Both the position numbers and the translations under genes were made by a program. From Roseateles asaccharophilus (GTDB lineage: Bacteria; Pseudomonadota; Gammaproteobacteria; Burkholderiales; Burkholderiaceae_C): a stretch of 64,000 bases of DNA. This document shows, one piece after another, positions 17,214-25,009 of the stretch; positions within the stretch are counted from its first letter, which is position 1; each line of letters opens with the position of its first letter. Below the pieces are notes generated by a model that saw only the letters and a program-made list of their open reading frames with translations, ran no database searches and was not told where the DNA came from. Location: NCBI RefSeq assembly GCF_004362405.1, contig NZ_SNXE01000008.1, positions 1 to 64,000 of the forward strand. The letters are read 5' to 3'.

Positions 17214-17897
17214 CTATTGGACTGAGGCAGAGGCGGCCGATGCCGGCTGTTCCGGCGGACTAATCCAGTGCCCTGACTTGCGCAACCTCTCCTCAAGTCC
17301 TTTCCGAGCGTAGCCTGCCGCCGCGGCAAGATGGGCTTGGTTGAGTGCAATATCGAAGGCCCCGACGTCGTACGCTACCAAGCCGATGTTGTAGATCGAA
17401 ACGGGATTGTCGCCGGCACGGCGCTGGGCTTCTCGTAAGTGGGTCAGTACGGCATCGTCTTTGCCTTGCTTGGCCAAAAACTGGACGTACAGCAACCGAG
17501 CCACGTTGTCGTCTGGCCGATAGAGAACGGCGCGCTGGTAGTAGCAATCCACCGTGAATGTTGCCCCTGGGGGTTGATCCGTTCTGTGGCGCTCCCCGAG
17601 TTTTGCCATCGTGATCAGCGCCCGATGGTGATTGGGGAATACGTGCAGCGTATAACCGACGTCAGAGGCCATGGTCCCGTAAGTGGTGGTCGCCGGCTTG
17701 GTCATCGTCTCTACCCCAGGGGTGAAGTGCACGCGCTCAACCAGCGCCAGATTCTCCTTGGTAGCTGTTCGATAGTCGAAAGGGCCGTAGTGATTGACGA
17801 AGGGGTTTCCGCACTCCGACTGTGCTCGCGCGGTGGATGAAACACCGAACACGGCGAGCAGCATGACGGCAGAGGTGACGACGCGGAGCTGAATCAT
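17214..17897 (-). CDS. secreted protein of unknown function with weak TPR-like C-terminal half
   Basis: A 227-residue protein with a signal peptide (VVTSAVMLLAVFGVSS, cleavage likely after STARAQ). The mature part begins CGNPFVNHYGPFDYRTAT. The C-terminal half has helical pairs rich in Ala and Leu (ARLLYVQFLAKQGKDDAVLTH; NPVSIYNIGLVAYDVGAFDI) that read like degenerate tetratricopeptide repeats. I do not know a function. ATG 17897 has an AGGGAAA site upstream; an alternative lies at 17924. It follows the GNAT/ATP-grasp gene on the same strand with a 23-base gap, so it is probably the last gene of the ACP-hydrolase operon and may be a periplasmic helper of that pathway. Confidence 0.75.
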   Translation of the reverse strand: MIQLRVVTSAVMLLAVFGVSSTARAQSECGNPFVNHYGPFDYRTATKENLALVERVHFTPGVETMTKPATTTYGTMASDVGYTLHVFPNHHRALITMAKLGERHRTDQPPGATFTVDCYYQRAVLYRPDDNVARLLYVQFLAKQGKDDAVLTHLREAQRRAGDNPVSIYNIGLVAYDVGAFDIALNQAHLAAAAGYARKGLEERLRKSGHWISPPEQPASAASASVQ

Positions 17898-17920
17898 GTC
17901 TTTTCCCTGGCGGACGGTAT

Positions 17921-19831
17921 TCAACGGAACCTGAGGGCGCGAGCCGCGCGAACAGCCTGCTTGCCGGCGAGTCTGATGCTAGAGGCCAGAAAGGGCAGCC
18001 AATCAAAGCGCTGCCGCAAGTAGGGGAAGCTGCTTCGATGTCCGGGCAGGCCCATGTACTTGTGCAAGGCCTGGCAATGGTGGACAAAAGCCAGCGGATC
18101 GCGTTCGGTGTCGTACCAGACGCTTGGCTGCAGCGTCTGCGGCCCGGCTTCGGGCCTCAGGCCCAGCGCCAGCTGGTATTCGTGCAGGGGCTGGTTGTAG
18201 CCAGCCTGTATGCACAGCTCCACCCAGAAGTCAGAGCGGCCGACTGTGGGCTCGATCACCCAGTAGCGGCCCTGAGGGTCGCGTTTGAGTTCCAGCGAAA
18301 CCACACCGCTGAGCGGAAGACCTTCAAAAAACCGCTGGGACAATCGCAGCACTTCGGGTTCGTCATAGGTCTGGGCAATCGTCGTCTGGCCCCGTGCGGG
18401 GGGATGTGACGCAAGTTTGCGGCCCACCATGCCGCGAACGAGGCGGCCTTCGCTCAGCGTCAAAGCCCCGAAAAATATGGAGTCGTCCCCACCCGCGATG
18501 TACTCCTGAACCAGGATGGGCAGCGAGGCTTCGTGGCGCTGCAGCAGCTGCAAGAGCTCCTCATGGCTTTGCGCGATCTCGGTCTTGAAGGCCGATAGGG
18601 GGCGCACCGGCTTGAGTATGAGTGGCGGCTGAAACTCGCGTGCCTCGTCGGCTTGAGTCATGCGCGCAATGACCATGCTTCGCGGGTAATTGAGACCCTG
18701 GGCCCGGCTGCGAGCCTCCAGCGCGTCTTTGCGCTGCAGATTCAGCACGGTCTGCGCCTGCGGCAACCAGGCGACGCGATACAGCGGGCCAAGCAGTTCG
18801 GCGTGTTTGCCAATCTGCTCGACATGCCGGTCGTTCACCGCCAGCAGCACCACGTCCTGATAGGCACTCAGCTTCTGACGCAGGGCTGTGAGGGCGGCGG
18901 GGTACTCAGGCGCATTGAAGTGCGGCACGCTGAAATGCCCCTTGAGATAGCGGCTTCTGAGTCCTGGCTGGGTTGGGTCGTGCTCCGCCACATAGCAATC
19001 TATGCCAGCTCGTGCCAGCGCACGAAACATGGCAAGGCCGTGGCTGTCGGCCCCAAGAATCAGGGCCGCCGCCGAGCCTGGTGTGGGGGGCGCATCGGCT
19101 GCGGCCGTGTGGGGCAGCTTGAGTTCGGGCCTTGCAGACTTTCGGCCCAGGCTCAGGCGAATGCGGGGGCCGACCGAGCTCAGCATCAATTGCACGGGGC
19201 CCAAGGCGACAAAGGCGCAGCAGGCCACGCGGCTGGCCCCCATGCGCTCATGGACCTGTATCGATTGCGTATTGAACAGCGAAATGCGGCTGTAGCTTTG
19301 TTCCACGCCCTGAGCACGCAACTGGCCCGCAACTTCACTCCACAGCAGGGCTCCGGTACGGCCAAGGCGGTAGCGCGGCTCCACATAGACATCAAAGTCC
19401 CAGACGCTACGGCCATCTGCCGGCAAGGTGTAGCGGCAGCGAAACGTGTCTTCGTCGTAATGCCCGCGTGCAATCCAGATATGGCCCGCAAACTGCTCCT
19501 TGACCGTGGCCACGAAGCAGCTATGGCCGGCTTCGAAGCGCTGACGGTTGACTTCTTCGGAACGAGGAAAGGCCCCGGCGAAGTCGGTGCCAGCATGCAC
19601 CTCGCAGACCCGTGTGCTGCCGCTGCTGCGAACCGGGCCCAGTTCTCGCAGTGGCTGCGTGCAGATGAGGTAGATGTCCATGCTGCCGCGGCCGCAAGTG
19701 AGCAGGCTGAACAGCCGCGAGCCCCAGTACAGCAGCTTGGTCCGCCAGCTTCGGGCCAGACGGGTCATGGGCATGTCCACCGCCGGGCTGCGAGGGGGCT
19801 GTGCCGTTGTGTTTGGCACTTCGCTACTCAT
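17921..19831 (-). CDS. GNAT acyltransferase / ATP-grasp ligase fusion
   Basis: A 636-residue two-domain protein. About residues 45-230 look like a GNAT acyltransferase: FVATVKEQFAGHIWI, VYVEPRYRLGRTGALLW (the acyl-CoA pyrophosphate loop region) and NTQSIQVHERMGASRV. After a Pro-rich linker, residues about 265-620 form an ATP-grasp ligase with an N-terminal LILGADSHGLAMFRALARAG domain, a lysine in LILKPVRPLSAFKTE and metal-binding acidic residues in VSLELKRDPQGRYWVIEPT. ATP-grasp enzymes join a carboxylate to an amine or thiol. Start 19831 overlaps hydrolase 1 by 8 bases. The fusion suggests that ligation and acylation act on one intermediate. Substrates unknown. Confidence 0.78.
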   Translation of the reverse strand: MSSEVPNTTAQPPRSPAVDMPMTRLARSWRTKLLYWGSRLFSLLTCGRGSMDIYLICTQPLRELGPVRSSGSTRVCEVHAGTDFAGAFPRSEEVNRQRFEAGHSCFVATVKEQFAGHIWIARGHYDEDTFRCRYTLPADGRSVWDFDVYVEPRYRLGRTGALLWSEVAGQLRAQGVEQSYSRISLFNTQSIQVHERMGASRVACCAFVALGPVQLMLSSVGPRIRLSLGRKSARPELKLPHTAAADAPPTPGSAAALILGADSHGLAMFRALARAGIDCYVAEHDPTQPGLRSRYLKGHFSVPHFNAPEYPAALTALRQKLSAYQDVVLLAVNDRHVEQIGKHAELLGPLYRVAWLPQAQTVLNLQRKDALEARSRAQGLNYPRSMVIARMTQADEAREFQPPLILKPVRPLSAFKTEIAQSHEELLQLLQRHEASLPILVQEYIAGGDDSIFFGALTLSEGRLVRGMVGRKLASHPPARGQTTIAQTYDEPEVLRLSQRFFEGLPLSGVVSLELKRDPQGRYWVIEPTVGRSDFWVELCIQAGYNQPLHEYQLALGLRPEAGPQTLQPSVWYDTERDPLAFVHHCQALHKYMGLPGHRSSFPYLRQRFDWLPFLASSIRLAGKQAVRAARALRFR

Positions 19832-20765
19832 GACGGGCGGGCGGCAAGCCATGCAGCCATTGCAGGGTGTGGTGTTCGACACGAGCCCGTCCCTCGGCGC
19901 TGGAGAAGGTGTGATCCTCCTGCGGCAGGTCGACCCGGCTGACGTGCTCGCCTTGCAGCAGCCCCTGCCATTGACGAGTCATGCCGGTGTATTCAAGAAA
20001 CTCTTTCGCCGTGTGATCCCGCCCGCTGAGCAGGAGCAGGATGGGGCCCTGGAACTTGGCCCAGGCCGATGCCATGCGTTGCTGGAAGGGCAGGCTCGCG
20101 CCCTCGGCGGACCGGGAGTCTTCGCCCGGCTGCCGGCTTCCCATGGCATGCCCGATGTTCTTGATCAGACCCGCAATGGCCGTGCCAGCGACCTTGCCGC
20201 TCAGCAGCTTGCGCCAGAAGTCGGGGTCGGCGAGTCGCTGCAGATAGTAGTGCTTGAGGTGAGCACGGGCCAGACCCTGCGTTGAGCGAACCCAGGGGTT
20301 GGCCAACACCAGGCCGGCCACGCGGGCATCGCCGCCACGGGCCTGAAGGTAGAGCAGGGCAGCGGAGGCCGCGTCGCATAGCCCCCAGAGCACCACGCCC
20401 TCCAACTGCGGGCGGTTCTTGAGCAAGGCATCAATGGCGGCTCCGATATCGGGAGCAGACTGCTCAAAGCCTGTCATCGCCCCCGCCGAGTCGCCCATGC
20501 CGCGGGTGTCAAAGCGCATGCTGATATAGCCAGCCGCAGCGAGCTGTCTGGCCAGCAACACGAATTGCCGGTGGCTGCCCGCACGGTACTGGGGGCCGCC
20601 CACGATGATCAGCACGCCCAGTTTCGTCTCGACTTCTCCCTGCGTGGGGCTGCTGATGATGCCCAGCAGCGCTTGTCCTGCGCAGTCAAAACACAGGGCC
20701 TGCTCCCTGATGCCCTGGGCAGGGGCTCCGGGGCTGCCCGTCAATGCATGGCCGCCGCAATTCAT
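19824..20765 (-). CDS. alpha/beta hydrolase 1, exosortase-A system associated (TIGR03100-like)
   Basis: A 313-residue alpha/beta hydrolase. GVLIIVGGPQYRAGSHRQF and FDTRGMGDSAG (residues 85-95) place it in the exosortase-A hydrolase 1 family (TIGR03100, by recall). The nucleophile elbow reads GLCDA, with Cys130 where most hydrolases have Ser. Candidate triad partners are Asp250 (SGRDH) and His285 (EDHTF). No signal peptide is seen. It starts within the stop of hydrolase 2 (ATGA) and overlaps the ATP-grasp fusion. Family members always sit in exosortase-A loci; a thioesterase or transacylase acting on the adjacent ACP is a reasonable guess but unproven. Confidence 0.88.
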   Translation of the reverse strand: MNCGGHALTGSPGAPAQGIREQALCFDCAGQALLGIISSPTQGEVETKLGVLIIVGGPQYRAGSHRQFVLLARQLAAAGYISMRFDTRGMGDSAGAMTGFEQSAPDIGAAIDALLKNRPQLEGVVLWGLCDAASAALLYLQARGGDARVAGLVLANPWVRSTQGLARAHLKHYYLQRLADPDFWRKLLSGKVAGTAIAGLIKNIGHAMGSRQPGEDSRSAEGASLPFQQRMASAWAKFQGPILLLLSGRDHTAKEFLEYTGMTRQWQGLLQGEHVSRVDLPQEDHTFSSAEGRARVEHHTLQWLHGLPPARHE

Positions 20766-21634
20766 GCGCAGTGCTCCAGGGGGCGGTAAGCCCTCTGATC
20801 TGCGCCAGACGCCTGTTGCAGCAGGCCGCGAACCGCGCCATCAATCAAGGCCGGGGCTTCTTCGATTTCGGTGGTCTGCCAGAACGCGGGGCCCGCGAGT
20901 TGCTCGGCATGCAGCTGCCAACCGGCTTCGCGCCAGCGCTCCTGGGTTTGTGCTGCCACCGGCGACCATTCACTCGGCTGCTGGCTGGCGAGCTCCAGCC
21001 AGACCAGGCGGGCCTGTTGATCTGTCGGCGTGGGGATGGGATTTAGGTTCGCCGCCTCGAGCCCCGTGCTGAGCGGCGCTGAAAGCCTGTAACCGGCGAT
21101 CTCCACGCTTTGACCTTGGCTCAGCGCTTGACGAAGCTGGGCCATCAGCCCCTTGCCACTGCCGTCGAGCATCCCGCCAGCAACTTTGAGACGCAAAAAC
21201 TGCTGCAGCACGGTCTTGCCCGAAGCGGGGGGCTGCACCAAAAGCAGATTCGGCGCTGAAGGCAGGCGCTTGGCCACGTCAACCGCGAGCAGGCAGCCCG
21301 CCCGCAGGCCCCAGATCCACAGTGGTGCGGGCTGCGGCTGCGCCTTCAGCCAGCGGCAGGCCTGCACCGCGTCGGCCACCCAGGCCTCCCAGCTGGCGTC
21401 GCCGAAGTCGCCGCTGCTGTCGCCACAGCCCAGAAGGTCTATCTGCAGGACCTCATAGCCTGCGGCCGCCATGGCCCTGGCCTGCAGGGCCGCCATGCGC
21501 CGAGACTTGTTCATCTCCTCCGCGAAGGGGTGGAGGTAAAGGATCTGGCCTCGCTTCTCCGGCCCTTGTGCGTCGTGGTGTATGCACAGCCGTTGCCCTC
21601 CCTGGCCCTCGGCTTCGAGAAAGAAGGCTTGCAT
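20762..21634 (-). CDS. alpha/beta hydrolase 2, exosortase-A system associated (TIGR03101-like)
   Basis: A 290-residue alpha/beta-hydrolase fold protein with ILYLHPFAEEMNKSRRM (residues 31-47) and IDLLGCGDSSGDF, which mark the exosortase-A hydrolase 2 family (TIGR03101, by recall). At the nucleophile elbow it reads GLRAG, with Arg111 in place of Ser or Cys, so normal hydrolase chemistry looks impossible. It may be a non-catalytic partner of hydrolase 1, whose gene overlaps it by 4 bases. I use ATG 21634; GTG 21640 two codons upstream is possible. The ACP gene lies 38 bases upstream. Confidence 0.87.
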   Translation of the reverse strand: MQAFFLEAEGQGGQRLCIHHDAQGPEKRGQILYLHPFAEEMNKSRRMAALQARAMAAAGYEVLQIDLLGCGDSSGDFGDASWEAWVADAVQACRWLKAQPQPAPLWIWGLRAGCLLAVDVAKRLPSAPNLLLVQPPASGKTVLQQFLRLKVAGGMLDGSGKGLMAQLRQALSQGQSVEIAGYRLSAPLSTGLEAANLNPIPTPTDQQARLVWLELASQQPSEWSPVAAQTQERWREAGWQLHAEQLAGPAFWQTTEIEEAPALIDGAVRGLLQQASGADQRAYRPLEHCA

Positions 21635-21672
21635 GTGCACAGCTCGGGTTCAGACCGGAGGCGCCCTTGGCC

Positions 21673-21921
21673 TCAGGGCAGACGGGCCTGCACGAAGTCG
21701 CTCAGCGCGCCCACGGTGGCAAAGGTGGCGCCTTCAATCTCGTCATCCTCCACACTGATACCCAGCTGTTCTTCCAGGGCGGTGATCAGGCTGACGACCG
21801 CCATCGAGTCCAGCTCGGGAATGGCGCCCAGCAGTGCCGTGTCGCGGGTGAAGCTGGCGCTGCGTCCGTCCAGGCTGAGGACTTCGTCAAGAATTCGGAG
21901 AACTTGTTTCTGGGTATCCAT
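21673..21921 (-). CDS. acyl carrier protein
   Basis: An 82-residue acidic helical protein. ELDSMAVVSLITALEEQLG (36-54) holds the phosphopantetheine attachment Ser39 in a DSM motif, followed by the usual helix II and a conserved DDEIEGATFATVGAL helix III region. It is the first gene of the minus-strand operon ACP-hydrolase 2-hydrolase 1-GNAT/ATP-grasp and is divergent from the acyl-CoA ligase at 22179. The context suggests it carries an acyl or aminoacyl intermediate loaded by that ligase. It is not in a fatty-acid synthesis setting. Confidence 0.92.
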   Translation of the reverse strand: MDTQKQVLRILDEVLSLDGRSASFTRDTALLGAIPELDSMAVVSLITALEEQLGISVEDDEIEGATFATVGALSDFVQARLP

Positions 21922-22032
21922 ATCGTTGCTGCTGTTCCTGCTGAGGCGGCGTACCGCTGCGGATGTGCGAACGCCTCCCTCAAGGCTGGCGGCATCTTAA
22001 CTGTGTACCCCGGGCTGCCCAGCGCTGCGCAA

Positions 22033-22049
22033 CCCCTTAGAACAAGGGG
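22033..22049. promoter_or_regulatory. inverted repeat in the divergent ACP/ligase intergenic region
   Basis: CCCCTT (22033-22038) and AAGGGG (22044-22049) form a perfect 6-bp inverted repeat around a 5-base spacer, about midway in the 257 bases between the ACP and ligase starts. It could be an operator shared by the two transcripts or a leader hairpin. I see no convincing -35/-10 pair next to it. Confidence 0.35.
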
Positions 22050-22178
22050 CCGCTGCATGAATTTCTCACATCCTGATCGCGTAATCTGCGCGGGCTCGCC
22101 GGAACATGGTGCAATGCGAGCCCGGCAGTGCCTCCCGCCGGAGGCGCAGTGCCACCCCGCATCCACGATCCAGTCACG

Positions 22179-23762
22179 ATGAGCATGAGCGAGCGTTTGA
22201 CCGTCGAATCCAGTCTTCTCCATGAACTTCCCCTGCTCCAGGCCGGCTTGCGTCCGGATGCGCCAGCCCTGGGCTATGCAGGCAAGACCCTGAGCTATGG
22301 CGAGCTCGGAGCCCAGATCGAGGGCTTTGCCGCCGGCCTGATGCTGCTCGGCCTGGGGCGTGGCGAGCGAGTGGCCATCTACCTTGAAAAGCGCTTCGAG
22401 ACCGTGGTGGCCAGCTTTGGCGCGCCGGCGGCGGGCGGGGTCTTCGTGCCGCTCAACCCCCTGCTCAAGCCCGAGCAGGTGGGCTTCATCCTGCGCGACT
22501 GCGATGTGCGGGTGCTGATCACCTCGCCCGACCGTCATGCCCTGCTGCGCGAGGTGCTGCCCGAGTGCCCGGCCCTGCGCCAGGTGCTGCTGACCGATGG
22601 CGAGGACTGGCAGCGCCTGCTGGCCACACCGCCCCAGCCCGGCCACCGTGTGATCGACTCGGACCTCTGCGCCATTCTCTACACCTCCGGCTCCACCGGC
22701 CGCCCCAAGGGCGTGGTGCTGTCGCATCGCAATATGGTCACCGGGGCCAAGAGCGTGGCGTCTTACCTTGGCAACCATGAGCAGGACATCCTGCTGGCGG
22801 CCTTGCCTCTGTCCTTCGACGCCGGTTTCAGCCAGCTGACCACGGCCTTCCATGTGGGCGCCAAGGTGGTGCTGCTGAACTACCTGCTGCCGCGCGATGT
22901 GCTCAAGGCCCTGGAACGCGAGCGCATCACCGGCCTCACGGCCGTGCCGCCGCTCTATATCCAGCTCACGCAGATGGACTGGCCGCCGGCCATCAACGAG
23001 CGCCTGCGCTATTTCGCCAACACCGGTGGCCGCATGCCGCGCGAGACCCTGCAGCTGCTGCGCGAGCGGGTGCCGGCGGCCCGGCCCTTCCTGATGTACG
23101 GACTGACCGAGGCCTTCCGCTCCACCTATCTGCCGCCCGAGGAGGTGGACCGCCGGCCCGACTCCATCGGCAAGGCGATTCCGAATGCCGAGATCCTGGT
23201 GTTGCGCGAGGACGGCACGGAATGCGCACCCGAGGAGCCGGGCGAGCTGGTGCACCGCGGCCCCCTGGTGGGCCAGGGCTACTGGAACGACCCCGAGAAG
23301 ACTGCCGAGCGCTACAAGCCCCTGCCGGCCGGCGTGGGCGGGCGCGAAGCAGGCCTGCAGCTGCCCGAGTACGCCGTGTTCTCGGGCGATACCGTGCGCC
23401 GCGACGCCGAGGGCTTTCTCTACTTCATCGGCCGGCGCGACGAGATGATCAAGACCTCGGGCTACCGGGTCAGCCCCACCGAGGTGGAGGAAATCCTCTA
23501 CGCCACCCAGCTGGTGGGCGAGTGCGTGGCCTTTGGTGTGGACCATGCCAGCCTGGGTCAGGCCATCCAGGTGATTGCCACCGCGCCCGCGGGCGCCGAG
23601 AGCCTGGACCTGGCCGCCCTGCAGGCCGAATGCCGCAAGCGCATGCCCGCCTATATGGTGCCGGCCGGCATCGAGCAGCAGGCCGGCCCGCTGCCCCGCA
23701 ATCCCAACGGCAAGATTGACCGCAAACTCCTGTCCACCGCCTGGGTGGAGAAGCATCTATGA
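22179..23762 (+). CDS. acyl-CoA ligase (AMP-forming), exosortase-A system associated (TIGR03098-like)
   Basis: A 527-residue ANL-superfamily enzyme. The P-loop is ILYTSGSTGRPKGVVLSH (about 167-184), with MYGLTEAFRSTY as the A5 motif, SGDTVRRDAEGFLYFIGRRD as the hinge region and NPNGKIDRKLL near the C-terminus carrying the catalytic lysine. It fits the ligase that co-occurs with exosortase A (TIGR03098, by recall). It should adenylate a carboxylic acid and pass it to CoA or to the divergently encoded ACP. ATG 22179 was chosen over 22185, since both are possible. The stop overlaps the decarboxylase start (ATGA). Confidence 0.92.
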   Translation: MSMSERLTVESSLLHELPLLQAGLRPDAPALGYAGKTLSYGELGAQIEGFAAGLMLLGLGRGERVAIYLEKRFETVVASFGAPAAGGVFVPLNPLLKPEQVGFILRDCDVRVLITSPDRHALLREVLPECPALRQVLLTDGEDWQRLLATPPQPGHRVIDSDLCAILYTSGSTGRPKGVVLSHRNMVTGAKSVASYLGNHEQDILLAALPLSFDAGFSQLTTAFHVGAKVVLLNYLLPRDVLKALERERITGLTAVPPLYIQLTQMDWPPAINERLRYFANTGGRMPRETLQLLRERVPAARPFLMYGLTEAFRSTYLPPEEVDRRPDSIGKAIPNAEILVLREDGTECAPEEPGELVHRGPLVGQGYWNDPEKTAERYKPLPAGVGGREAGLQLPEYAVFSGDTVRRDAEGFLYFIGRRDEMIKTSGYRVSPTEVEEILYATQLVGECVAFGVDHASLGQAIQVIATAPAGAESLDLAALQAECRKRMPAYMVPAGIEQQAGPLPRNPNGKIDRKLLSTAWVEKHL

Positions 23763-25009
23763 GCGAGAGCGCCCCTGTCAGCAACAAGCCCGTCCATGCG
23801 CCCATGGCGCAGTTCCCCGTGGAGGGAGGCGAGCTGATCGTCGGCGGCCAGCCGCTCTCCCGCCTGGCCGCCCGGGTGGGCCAGACGCCGTTCTATGCCT
23901 ATGACCGCGGTCTGCTGCGCCAGCGCGTGGCCCAGCTGCGCGCGGCCCTGCCGGCCGCCATCAAGCTGCACTACGCGATGAAGGCCAATCCCATGCCGGC
24001 CCTGGTGGGCCTGATGGCGGGCCTGGTGGACGGCATCGATGTGGCCTCCGGCGGCGAGCTCAAGGTGGCCCTGGACGCCGGGGCCGACCCGGCCGAGATC
24101 AGCTTTGCCGGCCCGGCCAAGCGCGACAGCGAGCTGCGCCAGTCGGTGGCGGCCGGCGTGCTGGTGAATGTGGAGTCTGCTCGCGAGCTGCCGGTGCTGG
24201 CCGAGGCCTCGCAGGCCCTGGGCCTGCCGGCGCGCGTGGCCCTGCGCGTGAACCCCGACTACGAGCTCAAGGGCTCGGGCATGAAGATGGGCGGCGGCCC
24301 CAAACAGTTCGGCATCGATGCCGAGGCCCTGGGACCGGTGCTGGCCGAGGTGGGCCGCCTGGGCCTGGCTTTCGAGGGCTTCCACCTTTTTGCCGGTTCG
24401 CAGAACCTCAAGGCCGAGTCCATCTGCGAGGCCCAGCTCAAGTCCTATGAGCTGGCCCTGCGCCTGGCCGAGCAGGCGCCCGCGCCCCTCAAGTTCCTGA
24501 ACCTGGGCGGCGGCTTCGGCATTCCCTACTTCCCGGGCGAGGCCCCGCTGGAGCTGGCGCCCATAGGCGCCAATCTGCAGGCCCTGGTGGAGCGCGCGGC
24601 GCGCGATCTGCCCCAGGCCAGCCTGGTGATCGAGCTGGGCCGCTATCTGGTGGGCGAGGCCGGGGTCTATGTGGCTCGGGTGCTGGACCGCAAGATCTCG
24701 CGCGGCCAGGTCTATCTGCTCACCGATGGCGGCCTGCACCACCACCTCTCGGCCTCGGGCAATTTCGGCCAGGTGATACGCAAGAACTACCCCGCCATGC
24801 TGAGCCAGAACCGGGGCGAGACCCGGCGCGAGAGCGCCTCGGTGGTGGGCCCGCTGTGCACGCCGCTGGATCTGCTGGCCGACAAGATGGAGCTCACCGC
24901 CGCCGAGCCCGGCGATCTGGCCGTGATCTTCCAGTCCGGGGCCTATGGCGCCAGCGCCAGCCCGCAGGATTTTCTGGGGCACGCCAGGGTTGTCGAGGTG
25001 CTGTTGTGA
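23759..25009 (+). CDS. pyridoxal-dependent decarboxylase, exosortase-A system associated (TIGR03099-like)
   Basis: A 416-residue fold-III PLP enzyme of the diaminopimelate/ornithine decarboxylase type. The PLP lysine lies in KLHYAMKANPMPALV (about 70-84). The phosphate-binding glycine loop is LNLGGGFGIPYF (about 247-258), with ELGRYLVGEAGVYV following. It corresponds to the decarboxylase of exosortase-A loci (TIGR03099, by recall). It probably removes a carboxyl group from an amino acid, possibly while bound to the ACP. It overlaps the ligase by 4 bases and its last 4 bases (GTGA, 25006-25009) contain the start of the following GT2, so the sugar module downstream is translationally coupled to it. 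Confidence 0.92.
   Translation: MSESAPVSNKPVHAPMAQFPVEGGELIVGGQPLSRLAARVGQTPFYAYDRGLLRQRVAQLRAALPAAIKLHYAMKANPMPALVGLMAGLVDGIDVASGGELKVALDAGADPAEISFAGPAKRDSELRQSVAAGVLVNVESARELPVLAEASQALGLPARVALRVNPDYELKGSGMKMGGGPKQFGIDAEALGPVLAEVGRLGLAFEGFHLFAGSQNLKAESICEAQLKSYELALRLAEQAPAPLKFLNLGGGFGIPYFPGEAPLELAPIGANLQALVERAARDLPQASLVIELGRYLVGEAGVYVARVLDRKISRGQVYLLTDGGLHHHLSASGNFGQVIRKNYPAMLSQNRGETRRESASVVGPLCTPLDLLADKMELTAAEPGDLAVIFQSGAYGASASPQDFLGHARVVEVLL

Noticed and set aside
21786-23756. 656-codon minus-strand open frame overlapping the ACP and opposite the ligase
   Set aside because: The ACP itself uses a different frame and has a clear DSM motif; the long frame has no recognisable features.
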